From assembly GCA_002716585.1 (NCBI GenBank), contig PBBL01000016.1, positions 1 through 64,000 of the forward strand: 64,000 nucleotides of DNA, read 5' to 3'. The notes beneath the pieces were generated by a model, which did not search any database, was not told the DNA's origin, and was given only the letters and a program-made list of their open reading frames with translations. Positions 33,390 through 41,361 of the stretch are shown in pieces. The DNA comes from Myxococcales bacterium (GTDB lineage: Bacteria; Myxococcota_A; Bradymonadia; Bradymonadales; GCA-2716585). The translations under genes and the position numbers were made by a program. The stretch's first letter is position 1. Each line of letters opens with the position of its first letter.

Positions 33390-34745
33390 TCAGCGGTCGC
33401 TGGCCAGCAGCTTGTTGGCCTCTTCGGCGGCCTTCTTGAGCACCTCGGCGACGTCGGCGTCCTCCACCACGGGGCGCTCCAGCACCGGCTTGAGGATCTT
33501 GCGCTGGATCTCGACCAGCTTCGGCGAGAACGGGAACGGGACGCTGTGCTCCAGCTGATCGATGGTGGTGCGGTACTCGGGGTTCTCCTTGTAGAACGCC
33601 TTCATCTCCTCGCTCTCCAGCGCCGAGCGGCGCACCGGCATGTAGCCGGTCTCGCGTGACCAGTAGGCGGTCTGATCGGGCTCGCTCATCCACCGGATGA
33701 AGGTCCAGGCGGCCCGTTTTTCGGCCTCGGGCTTGTTCTTCATGATCACGAAGAAGGTGCCCCCGGTGGGCACCGCGCGCTTGACCTGCTTGGGGAGGAA
33801 CGCCGTGCCGACCTCGAACTTCGCGTTGAGCTTGAAGTACTTGAGGTAGGCCGTGCTGGTCCAGATCATCGCGACCTTCTGGTTGAGGAAGTCGGTGTTG
33901 GCCACCTCCCAGGCGTTGTAGTCGCGCCCGGGCGGGTGCTTCATCGACTTGTGCTCCTTGACCATGCGCACCAGGTGGTCGAGCGCCTTGATCCCCGGCT
34001 CCTCGGCGAAGCGCGCCTTGTCGCCCGTCTGGTTCAGGAGCGAGCCGCCCGCCTGGTGGAGCATGGCGTACCAGAACCACCAGTCGATCGCGACCTCAAA
34101 GCCCCACACCTTCGTCTCGTCGCCCTCGCGGACGGTCAGCTGCTTGCTGACCGCCACCAGCTCCTCCCAGGTCTTCGGGGGTTCGAGCCCGGCGTCCTTG
34201 AACATCTTGACGTTGTAATAGACGATCGGCGTCGAGCGGTTGAACGGCAGCGACACCAGCGGCACCTTCTTGCCCAGGGTGTCGAAGTAGCCCTCCTGCG
34301 ACAGCCCTGGGATGAAGTCGGCGCGGTCGAGCTTCTCCACCCCCTCCACCTGGCCGTCGGCGTAGGGATCGAGATCCTCCAGCAGCCCCGCCTCATGGAG
34401 CTGCGGGATCGCCTCACCGATGATGTGCGTCGCCACCGGGCCGCGCTTGGTCCGGGAGGCCATGCGGACCTTGCTGAGGTTCTCGAAGTAGTCGCCCTGG
34501 AAGGTGCCGTTGATGGTGATGTCGGGGTGGCTGTCGTTGAAGCGCTTGATCAGCTCCTCGGTCACCTCGCGGTTGCGGCCCCCGTAGGAGTACCAGAAGT
34601 CCACCGTGACCGGCCCCGCCTCGGCGCCGTCGCCCGGCGCCGACTTCTTGCCACAGCCGGGCGCGCCGGTGAGCAGCAGCGCCGTGACGGCGAGCAGCGC
34701 CATGAGCCGCCCCGGGGTGATCGTCGTCCGAACGTCCTTGTGCAT
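33390..34745 (-). CDS. Extracellular solute-binding lipoprotein, family 1
   Basis: A 451-residue binding protein. The signal (LMALLAVTALLLTGAPGC) ends at Cys31 of a lipobox. The mature sequence is typical of family-1 sugar-binding proteins: VTVDFWYSYGGRNREVTEELIKRFN near the start, QGDYFENLSKVRMA, LVSLPFNRSTPIVYYNVKMFKDAGLEPPKTWEEL in the middle and KAAWTFIRWMSEPDQT-like sequence late. It delivers solute to the two permeases downstream. GGAGGAGG directly precedes the ATG. Ligand not assignable; the UgpB/MalE subgroup suggests a sugar, polyol or glycerol-3-phosphate diester. Confidence 0.93.
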   Translation of the reverse strand: MHKDVRTTITPGRLMALLAVTALLLTGAPGCGKKSAPGDGAEAGPVTVDFWYSYGGRNREVTEELIKRFNDSHPDITINGTFQGDYFENLSKVRMASRTKRGPVATHIIGEAIPQLHEAGLLEDLDPYADGQVEGVEKLDRADFIPGLSQEGYFDTLGKKVPLVSLPFNRSTPIVYYNVKMFKDAGLEPPKTWEELVAVSKQLTVREGDETKVWGFEVAIDWWFWYAMLHQAGGSLLNQTGDKARFAEEPGIKALDHLVRMVKEHKSMKHPPGRDYNAWEVANTDFLNQKVAMIWTSTAYLKYFKLNAKFEVGTAFLPKQVKRAVPTGGTFFVIMKNKPEAEKRAAWTFIRWMSEPDQTAYWSRETGYMPVRRSALESEEMKAFYKENPEYRTTIDQLEHSVPFPFSPKLVEIQRKILKPVLERPVVEDADVAEVLKKAAEEANKLLASDR

Positions 34746-34863
34746 CGCCTCCTCCCCTTGGGCCGCGACAGACGTTGCCCCCTTGGCGTGGTCGTGTGTT
34801 GACGTCGCGAGCCCGGTTCGTTGTATCGAGAGATGGGGATCGGCGCAAGATCGGCAGCGGCGG

Positions 34864-34893
34864 TGGACAGGATCGCTCCGGGGGCTTTATACT
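34864..34893 (+). promoter_or_regulatory. Sigma70 promoter for the FHA-domain gene
   Basis: TGGACA (34864-34869), an 18-bp spacer and TATACT (34888-34893) match the housekeeping consensus well. The predicted start near 34900 leaves a leader of about 105 nt before GTG 35005. Confidence 0.6.
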
Positions 34894-35004
34894 GACCCCC
34901 GCTGATACGTCACCATGTCCCGGCACGCAGCGCCTCGCCCCCGGGTGAGGGTGAACACGCCAAAGCGACATCGCCACATGAACATCGAGTGAGGAGTCCA
35001 TCCG

Positions 35005-37956
35005 GTGGCCAGACTTGTCTATCGGGATCGAGATGGTCGTGAGCAGAGCGTCAACATCGACGCCCGCTCACCCCGAATCTACGTGGGGCGCAACCCCGAC
35101 TGTGACATCCAGACGACGCGACCGTCGGTCAGCCGGAAGCACAGCGAGTTCTCCTACGCCAACGGGGTTGTCACCGTCCGCGACCTGAACAGCTCCAACG
35201 GCACGTTCGTCAACGGACGTGAGATCCAACAAGAGACCATCTCCGAGAGCGACGACGTCAAGTGCGGGGACTTCGCGATCCGCCTTGTCCTCGACGAGAG
35301 CGACCGCGCCCCCACCCCGAGGCCCCCCTCGGGCAGCTACGGGCGCCCCGTCGGGCGCCCCGGGATCCAGCGCCCCGGCATGGGCGGCCGCCCCGGGGTC
35401 CAGACCCCGGCGTCGTCGTCCGTGGGCGCCCCCGCGCGCCCGGGTCGCCCCGGCGTCTCCGGTCGCCCCGGCGTCCAGACCCCGAGCAGCTCGGGCGTTG
35501 GCCGCTCGGTCGGGCGCCCCGGGATCCAGCGCCCCGGCATGGGCGGCCGCCCCGGGGTCCAGACCCCGGCGTCGTCCGTGGGCGCCCCCGCGCGGCCAGG
35601 CCGTCCAGGCGTCTCCGGTCGCCCCGGCGTTCAGACCCCGGCGAGCCCCAGCTCCAGCAGCAGCCACGCCGCGCCGCCCACGCCGCCCCCCGTCTCCCAG
35701 CCCATCTCGGGCATCTCACGGGCGGTCGGCGCCGATCGCACCGCGCTCAACCCGCCCATCTCGGGCGTCTCGGTCGCCGAGGCGCCCACCGCGCTCGGCG
35801 TCAACACCGGGCTCCAGTCCGAGGTCAAGCGCCTCAAGGAGGAGAACGAGCAGCTCCGGCGCGAGAAGATCGAGATGCGCAACGAGCTGGAGGACGCGCA
35901 ACGCCGCGCCACCCGCGCCGACCGGGTCGATGACCTGGAGCGCGAGCTGGACCGCAAGCAGACGACCATCGACAGCCTCCAGGACATCCTCGACGAGAAC
36001 AACGAGAAGACCGAGGAGCAGCTCAAGAAGCTCACCGAGGCGCGCAAGGACGTCCAGAACAAGCGCGAGCGCATCGAGGAGCTGGTGCGCGACCTGGAGA
36101 CGACCGAGAAGGCGCTCGACAAGCTGCGCGGCCAGCAGGAGGAGATGCGCGAGGACAACGCCAACCTCAAGGTGCGCATCAACCAGCTGGAGCGTCAGCT
36201 CAGCGAGTCCTCCCGAAACACCAAGCTCGCCAACCACGAGCACCTCAAGCTCCAGACCGAGAACGAGGAGCTGCGCGCCATGCTGGAGCAGCAAGGCAGC
36301 GAGGCGTCCGACGCGTTCACCGAGCTGGGGCAGCTCCGCCAGGTGATCGACGCCAAGGAGCTGGAGTTGGAGGACCGGATCGCGCTGATGGACGAGATGC
36401 AGCGCGAGCTGGACGCCTACCGCGCCGGGGACGACGTCGGCTTTGAGGAGCGCGAGCGGCTCCGCGAGGAGCTGTCCGCCTCCCGCGAGTCCCTCCAGCG
36501 GCTCCAGGACACCATCGAGGAGATGGAGGCCAACCCGAAGATCGACCCGGCCCTCCTGGAGGAGCTGGACACACTCCGCAAGGGCCGCGACGACGACGCG
36601 ATCCAGCTGGAGCGCGTCCGCGGCGAGCTGTCCTTCGTCGAGGCTGAGCTGAAGGAAGCTCGCGCGGCGGCCGCGGCCGCCGCCGAGGTCGCTGCGCCAG
36701 ACGCCGCAGCGGGCGCCGACCTGGACGCCGCAGCGGGCGCCGTCGTGGAGGGCGCCGCCTCGGGTGGTGTCGATCAGGAGGAGTACGACCGTTTGAGGGC
36801 GCGCAACAAGGAGCTTGAGCGCGAGCTGGACATCCTCCAGGACGAGGTCTCGGCGCTCCGCGCCACCGCCGCGCCGGACGCCCCGACGGGCGAGGAGGGC
36901 GGCGCCGGGGACTTCACCGCCGACGCGATGGGCGCAGATGCGACCGACAGCGACGCCGTCGCCTCACTGCGGCGCGAGCTGGAGATCGAGCGCGAGCGCT
37001 CCGCGTCGCTGATGCGCGAGAACGACAACCTCCAGGCCCAGATCACCGACCTGCGCGACGACCTCAACGCCCTGCACAACGCCGCGTCCGCCAGCGCGGC
37101 GCTCCACGCGGCGCCGGACGCGACCTCCGACGAGGGCGACGCCCCGGACGCGGGCCGCGAGGAGGAGCTGGAGGCGGAGATCGCGTCGCTGCGGCAGGAG
37201 AACGCCCGCATGTCCTCCCAGATCAACGCCCTCCAGGATCAGCTCGACGCGTCCCCGGTGGGCGGCGAGGACGTGACGATCGACGGGGGCGAGGCGCTCG
37301 GGGTGACCCCGGGCGGGATGAGCGACGACGACCAGCAGGAGCTGGAGCGGCTCCGCAAGGCCAACCAGCGCCTGGAGAAGGACAACGAGCGCATGTTCAA
37401 CGAGGTCGGCCTGCTCGACGACCAGATCGAGGAGCTGCGACAACAGCTCGACGAGGCACGCGGGGGCGGCGACGTTGCCCCGGCGGCCGCCTCGGGTGGT
37501 GTCGATCAGGAGGAGTACGACCGGCTGAGGGCGCGCAACAAGGAGCTTGGGCGCGAGCTGGACATCCTCCAGGACGAGGTCGCGGCGCTCCGCACCGCCC
37601 CCGCGCCGGAACCCCCGGCGAGCGAGGGGAGCGGCGCCGAGATCGCGGTGTTGCGTGAGGAGATCGCGGCGCTCGCCCTCAAGGTCGATCAGCAGGCCTC
37701 GGAGGTCCAGGGGAGCCTCGACGCGTTGGGCGGTCACATCGGGACCGTCCGCCGCATTTACGAGGCGATCCGCAAGGCCGACCTCCAGAAGCTGTCGACG
37801 CTCGACCGGATCCGAATCGAGAAGACCATCCGTGACCTCGGGATCGACCCGGACGAGGTCTTCGACGAGATTGAGCGGCTGACCCACGAGTGCGCCGAGC
37901 GCTCCGGGTCGTTGACGGAGGCCGCCGCGACCATCACGGAGGCGCACCAGGAATAG
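35005..37956 (+). CDS. FHA-domain protein with proline-rich repeats and long coiled coil
   Basis: A 983-residue protein starting at GTG 35005 (GAGGAG upstream). Residues ~1-100 are an FHA domain with all key positions: YVGRNPDCDI, PSVSRKHSEF, LNSSNGTFVNG. It should bind a phosphothreonine partner. Residues ~115-230 contain a 53-residue tandem repeat rich in RPG. Residues ~265-980 form long heptad coiled coils broken by Ala/Asp-rich spacers, including two copies of a block starting ASGGVDQEEYDRLRARN. The C-terminus (TLDRIRIEKTIRDLGIDPDEVFDEI) is a separate helical unit. No kinase is next to it. It probably scaffolds a phospho-dependent assembly, and it precedes the Ycf46 operon by 141 nt. Confidence 0.85.
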   Translation: MARLVYRDRDGREQSVNIDARSPRIYVGRNPDCDIQTTRPSVSRKHSEFSYANGVVTVRDLNSSNGTFVNGREIQQETISESDDVKCGDFAIRLVLDESDRAPTPRPPSGSYGRPVGRPGIQRPGMGGRPGVQTPASSSVGAPARPGRPGVSGRPGVQTPSSSGVGRSVGRPGIQRPGMGGRPGVQTPASSVGAPARPGRPGVSGRPGVQTPASPSSSSSHAAPPTPPPVSQPISGISRAVGADRTALNPPISGVSVAEAPTALGVNTGLQSEVKRLKEENEQLRREKIEMRNELEDAQRRATRADRVDDLERELDRKQTTIDSLQDILDENNEKTEEQLKKLTEARKDVQNKRERIEELVRDLETTEKALDKLRGQQEEMREDNANLKVRINQLERQLSESSRNTKLANHEHLKLQTENEELRAMLEQQGSEASDAFTELGQLRQVIDAKELELEDRIALMDEMQRELDAYRAGDDVGFEERERLREELSASRESLQRLQDTIEEMEANPKIDPALLEELDTLRKGRDDDAIQLERVRGELSFVEAELKEARAAAAAAAEVAAPDAAAGADLDAAAGAVVEGAASGGVDQEEYDRLRARNKELERELDILQDEVSALRATAAPDAPTGEEGGAGDFTADAMGADATDSDAVASLRRELEIERERSASLMRENDNLQAQITDLRDDLNALHNAASASAALHAAPDATSDEGDAPDAGREEELEAEIASLRQENARMSSQINALQDQLDASPVGGEDVTIDGGEALGVTPGGMSDDDQQELERLRKANQRLEKDNERMFNEVGLLDDQIEELRQQLDEARGGGDVAPAAASGGVDQEEYDRLRARNKELGRELDILQDEVAALRTAPAPEPPASEGSGAEIAVLREEIAALALKVDQQASEVQGSLDALGGHIGTVRRIYEAIRKADLQKLSTLDRIRIEKTIRDLGIDPDEVFDEIERLTHECAERSGSLTEAAATITEAHQE
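35351..35640 (+). repeat. 159-bp tandem duplication in the proline-rich region of the FHA gene
   Basis: The sequence starting TCGGGCGCCCCGGGATCC at 35351 recurs at 35510, an offset of 159 bp (53 codons). Each unit encodes RPGIQRPGMGGRPGVQTP and then APARPGRPGVSGRPGVQTP. A 3-bp deletion (one Ser) separates the copies. Confidence 0.8.
36754..37593 (+). repeat. Dispersed 108-bp duplication in the FHA coiled coil
   Basis: 36754-36861 and 37486-37593 are nearly identical, both starting GCCGCCTCGGGTGGTGTCG and encoding ASGGVDQEEYDRLRARNKEL and then RELDILQDEV(S/A)ALR. The offset of 732 bp is in frame. It appears to be a recent intragenic copy or gene-conversion tract. Confidence 0.8.
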
Positions 37957-38097
37957 CCACGTCGCCCCGATCGCTGGCCAGGTGTCACCTGAGGTGGCGC
38001 CGGTGATCGGAGGCGGCCCCTGCTCCCCATGTTTGATGACCAACCCATAGCCCCTGATCTGGATTGAATTGCCGGGGCTCATCGCAGGAGAGACTGC

Positions 38098-39687
38098 ATG
38101 GACAATCAGAAGATCACCTCCGCTCAGGAGATTGAGGACCTCATCCGCGCGCGCTACCCGCTGCTCTACATCATCTCCAGCGAGGAGGAGCGCGTCGAGA
38201 GGACCATGCTGGAGATCGCCAAGCGCCGCGGCCGCAACCTGATCGCCTGGTCGTCCACCGAGGGTTTCAAGGATCTGTACCGGGTGGACGAGGCCGAGAA
38301 GGACACGACCACCAAGGGGTCGCTGCCGCCGGACACGATCGACCCGCTCAAGGCCCTCGATCAGGTCTCCAAGTACGAGGACAACGCCATCTTCCTGTTC
38401 CTCGACTACCACCCGTTCCTCGACTCGCGGAACTACACGGTGATCCGCAAGCCGCGCGACATCGTCACCCTGTTCAAGACCGGTCGGCACTACCGCCACA
38501 TCGTCTTCCTGTCACCGCTGCTCAAGCTCCCGCCGGAGCTGGAGGCGTGGGTGGCGCTGGTCGACTACGACCTGCCCAACCGCGAAGACATCAGCAAGGT
38601 GATCGACAGCATCCTGCGCTCGCTGCCGCCCGACCTGCCGCTGCGGGTCCGCGAAGACGAGCGCTACCGCGAGCGGGTCGTCGAGTCGGCGCTCGGCCTC
38701 ATCCTCGCCGAGGCGGAGAACGTCTTCTCCAAGTCGCTGGTCCGCACCCGGAACTTCGACGTCAACACCATCCTCGCCGAGAAGAAGCACATCATCCGCA
38801 AGTCGGGGATCCTGGAGTTCTACCAGCCCTCGGAGTCGATCAGCGACATCGGCGGCCTCCAGGTGCTCAAGGACTGGCTCAACAAGCGGCAGCTCGCCTT
38901 CTCGACCGAGGCGCGCAAGTTCGGCCTCCCCACCCCGAAGGGGATCCTGCTGATCGGGATCCCGGGCTGCGGCAAGTCGCTGACCGCCAAGGCGATCGGC
39001 GCCATGTGGCAGATGCCGCTGCTGCGCCTGGACGTGGGCAAGATCTTCCAGAGCCTCGTCGGCTCCTCGGAGGAGAACATCCGCAAGGCGATCAAGACCG
39101 CCGAGGCGGTCGCGCCCAGCATCCTCTGGCTGGACGAGCTGGAGAAGGGCTTCGCGGGCGCGGGCGGCGGCGGCCAGAGCGACGGCGGGACGTCAAGCCG
39201 CGTCTTCGGCTCGTTCATCACCTGGCTCCAGGAGAAGACCAGCCCGGTCTTCGTGATCGCGACCGCCAACGACGTCAGCCAGCTCCCGCCGGAGCTGCTG
39301 CGTAAGGGTCGCTTCGACGAGATCTTCTTCGTCGACCTGCCCAACGAGGACGAGCGCGCCCGGATCGTCGAGATCCACCTCAAGCGCAAGAACCGCGACC
39401 CGACCCGCTTCAACATCGAGCACATCGTCAAGGCGACCCAGGGCTTCTCCGGCTCCGAGATCGAGCAGGCGATCATCAGCGCCCTGTTCGACGCCTTCGA
39501 GTACGAGGACGGGCGCGACATCGACTCCGACGGCATCCTCCAGTCGGTCCGCGAGATCATCCCGCTGTCCTACACCGCCAAGGAGAAGATCGACTACCTG
39601 CGCGAGTGGGCCAAGTCCCGCGCTCGCCTCGCGTCGGCCACCGCCGCCGCGGACGAGGAGCAGCAGATTCGCACCCTGGAGATCTGA
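38098..39687 (+). CDS. Ycf46-like AAA+ ATPase
   Basis: A 529-residue ATPase. The N-terminal ~240 residues (YPLLYIISSEEERVERTMLEIAK, later LFLDYHPFLDSRNYTVIRKPRDI) match the Ycf46 N-domain, a degenerate P-loop-like module found in cyanobacteria and plastids. The AAA+ core follows: Walker A IGIPGCGKSLTAKA near 285, Walker B PSILWLDELEKGF near 340, sensor and ATANDVSQLPPELL, arginine-finger-type RKGRFDEIFFVDLP near 401, and a C-terminal lid GFSGSEIEQAI. In cyanobacteria the family has been linked to photosynthetic regulation under CO2 limitation, which cannot be its role here unless the organism differs from my inference. The gene heads an operon with ycf35-like and DUF2997 genes. Confidence 0.88.
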   Translation: MDNQKITSAQEIEDLIRARYPLLYIISSEEERVERTMLEIAKRRGRNLIAWSSTEGFKDLYRVDEAEKDTTTKGSLPPDTIDPLKALDQVSKYEDNAIFLFLDYHPFLDSRNYTVIRKPRDIVTLFKTGRHYRHIVFLSPLLKLPPELEAWVALVDYDLPNREDISKVIDSILRSLPPDLPLRVREDERYRERVVESALGLILAEAENVFSKSLVRTRNFDVNTILAEKKHIIRKSGILEFYQPSESISDIGGLQVLKDWLNKRQLAFSTEARKFGLPTPKGILLIGIPGCGKSLTAKAIGAMWQMPLLRLDVGKIFQSLVGSSEENIRKAIKTAEAVAPSILWLDELEKGFAGAGGGGQSDGGTSSRVFGSFITWLQEKTSPVFVIATANDVSQLPPELLRKGRFDEIFFVDLPNEDERARIVEIHLKRKNRDPTRFNIEHIVKATQGFSGSEIEQAIISALFDAFEYEDGRDIDSDGILQSVREIIPLSYTAKEKIDYLREWAKSRARLASATAAADEEQQIRTLEI

Positions 39688-39740
39688 GGCGCACGAGCAA
39701 TCCTCGCTGGAGTCTGGTAGGCTCCAGAGCAATCAATGAG

Positions 39741-39792
39741 GCGGGCCCGTCGTCGGGGGGTCATGATTCACCCCCGACACCCAAAGGCCCGC
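39741..39792 (+). promoter_or_regulatory. Two-tier hairpin between the ycf46-like and ycf35-like genes
   Basis: An outer stem GCGGGCC (39741-39747) / GGCCCGC (39786-39792) encloses an inner stem GTCGGGGG (39752-39759) / CCCCCGAC (39771-39778). It fills most of the 127-nt gap and ends 22 nt before the ycf35-like ATG. It could be an mRNA processing or stability element that sets different levels for the AAA+ protein and its small partners. Confidence 0.4.
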
Positions 39793-39814
39793 GGGCGTAG
39801 GAGATGAAGGAACC

Positions 39815-40213
39815 ATGTCCCACTTCACCACCGTCAAGACCAAGCTCCGCGATGTCCAGTGCATCAAGCAGGCGCTCGAGGATCTGGGCTACGAGTTCGT
39901 CGAGGCCGAGGCCGAGCAGAAGGTCCAGGTGCGCGGCTATCAGGGTCAGCTGACGGACGCCGATCTGTGCGTCAAGGCCAGCAAGACCTACGACATCGGC
40001 CTCCGCCTCACCAACCAGGGCGTCGAGTTCCTCGCCGACTGGTGGGGGGTCGAGACCACCAAGGGCGTCACCGAGGAGGAGTTCATCAACCAGCTCAGCC
40101 AGCGGTACGCCTACCACAAGATCATGAAAGAGGTTAAGGCTCAGGGCTTCTCCATCGAGATGGAGGAGGAGGAAGAGCAGACCATCCAGCTCACGGTGCG
40201 CAAATGGCTCTGA
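39815..40213 (+). CDS. Ycf35-like DUF1257 protein
   Basis: A 132-residue protein, MSHFTTVKTKLRDVQCIKQALEDLGY, the hallmark start of the DUF1257/Ycf35 family. It also contains VRGYQGQLTDADLCVKAS, YDIGLRLTNQGVEFLADWWGV, and the C-terminal QRYAYHKIMKEVKAQGFS. The biochemical role of Ycf35 is unknown, but cyanobacterial and plastid copies co-occur with Ycf46 and DUF2997. Start ATG 39815 has GAAGGA upstream. The next gene overlaps by 10 nt, so the two are translationally linked. Presence of the trio in a myxobacterium-like genome argues for a general, non-photosynthetic function. Confidence 0.88.
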   Translation: MSHFTTVKTKLRDVQCIKQALEDLGYEFVEAEAEQKVQVRGYQGQLTDADLCVKASKTYDIGLRLTNQGVEFLADWWGVETTKGVTEEEFINQLSQRYAYHKIMKEVKAQGFSIEMEEEEEQTIQLTVRKWL

Positions 40214-40419
40214 AACGCGAGATGAAGATCAACATCGGGCCTGACGGCAAGGTCACCATCGAGGTGACCGGCGTGCCGGGGGGCGAGTGCATCGACTTCA
40301 CGAAGTTCATCGAGGAGGAGCTGGGCGAGGTGGTCGATCGTGAGCACACCGCCGAGTTCTACCAGCAGGCCGAGGGCGAGGAGCACATCGTCGTCGGCGG
40401 CAGCGACGACGACTCCTGA
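40204..40419 (+). CDS. DUF2997 small protein
   Basis: A 71-residue protein MALKREMKINIGPDGKVTIEV, followed by TGVPGGECIDFTKFIEEELGEVV and EHTAEFYQQ. This matches the DUF2997 layout: a beta-hairpin around a PDG turn, a Gly-x-x-Cys element, then a helix and the TxEYY/FYQ tail. DUF2997 genes sit beside Ycf35/DUF1257 in cyanobacteria. The conserved cysteine (Cys31) may bind a metal or act as a modification site. The start lies inside the end of the ycf35-like gene. It probably forms a complex with that protein. Acidic C-terminal tail. Confidence 0.85.
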   Translation: MALKREMKINIGPDGKVTIEVTGVPGGECIDFTKFIEEELGEVVDREHTAEFYQQAEGEEHIVVGGSDDDS

Positions 40420-40430
40420 GCCACGGCGCC

Positions 40431-41276
40431 ATGTCCGACGACGACGCCCCCCCCCACGACATCGCCTACGCCCCGGGCGGGATGATCCCGCCCGGCGTGC
40501 TCGATCCCTCCATCGTCACCCTCTCCCCTCCCACCAACTGGGGCGAGGAGCGCTTCTCGGCCAGCGAGAGCCCCACGTTTGATCGGGCGGCGCGTGACTT
40601 CTTCACGTCGCTGTGGCGGCGCGTCGACAGCCCGCTGGGCGGGTTCTGGCGAGGGGGCGAGATCGCGCGCCGTCACCACGACACGTTCGTGCGCGAGATC
40701 ACCCTGCCTCGGGAGCTGCCCCCGATCATCAGCGACGAGCGGATCGAGGAGCTGTACGTCTTCATGGGGCTCAACAGCGAGCCCGGTGAGAGGCGGCGCT
40801 CCTACGACCTGGAGGAGAAGGTCAAGGAGGTGACGCCCCAGTTCTTCCTGCGCAACGTCAAGCGCGCCGAGCTGGAGACCAACCCCCATCGGCCCCCCTA
40901 CCACATCGAGATCTGGCGCGACCCGATCGTGCCCCCCCGCGACTTCCCGACCCAGGTCGTGCTGACCTACATCCGCCCCGAGATGACCTTCGAGATCAGC
41001 TCCGGGGTCAGCGTCGAGGAGCGGGAGAAGATGCTCAACCTCCTGATGCGCGACGACTGGGCCGAGCAGTGGGGCAACTGGTGGCAGGAGACGGAGCGCC
41101 CGAAGATCGACATGACCTGGTTCCCCACCAGCACGATCAAGCGCGTCCGTGGGCGCTTCGCCAACGAGGAGGAGGCCCGCCAGGAGGCCGAGGCGAAGAA
41201 CAAGATGCGCAAGCAGACGATCCACTTCACGCTGGACAACCCCGACGGGGTCTGGAGCGATCAGTTCAAGCGGTGA
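40431..41276 (+). CDS. Unknown protein, fourth gene of the Ycf46/Ycf35/DUF2997 operon
   Basis: A 281-residue soluble protein with no domain that I recognise. Notable segments: NWGEERFSASESPTFDRAARDFF, LPPIISDERIEELYVFMGL, HIEIWRDPIVPPRDFPTQVVLTYIRPEMTFEIS, and a tryptophan-rich DDWAEQWGNWWQETERP. The C-terminus is basic. Strand-rich central part flanked by helices, no signal peptide and no cysteines. It starts 11 nt after DUF2997 and the operon ends in a strong terminator 28 nt after its stop, so it is firmly part of the unit. Guilt by association suggests it is a substrate, partner or effector of the AAA+ module. Confidence 0.8.
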   Translation: MSDDDAPPHDIAYAPGGMIPPGVLDPSIVTLSPPTNWGEERFSASESPTFDRAARDFFTSLWRRVDSPLGGFWRGGEIARRHHDTFVREITLPRELPPIISDERIEELYVFMGLNSEPGERRRSYDLEEKVKEVTPQFFLRNVKRAELETNPHRPPYHIEIWRDPIVPPRDFPTQVVLTYIRPEMTFEISSGVSVEEREKMLNLLMRDDWAEQWGNWWQETERPKIDMTWFPTSTIKRVRGRFANEEEARQEAEAKNKMRKQTIHFTLDNPDGVWSDQFKR

Positions 41277-41303
41277 GCGCTCGCCTCGACGCCCGCTGGA
41301 CAC

Positions 41304-41342
41304 GACAAAGCCCCCGACTGGAAGACAGCCGGGGGCTTTGTC
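41304..41342. terminator. Bidirectional terminator after the Ycf46 operon
   Basis: GACAAAGCCCCCG (41304-41316) and CGGGGGCTTTGTC (41330-41342) form a perfect 13-bp stem with a 13-nt loop. The AAA/TTT ends provide short U-tracts in both directions, fitting the convergent vWA gene that stops 20 nt away. Confidence 0.85.
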
Positions 41343-41361
41343 ATGAGAAGCTCAGGGGGGC

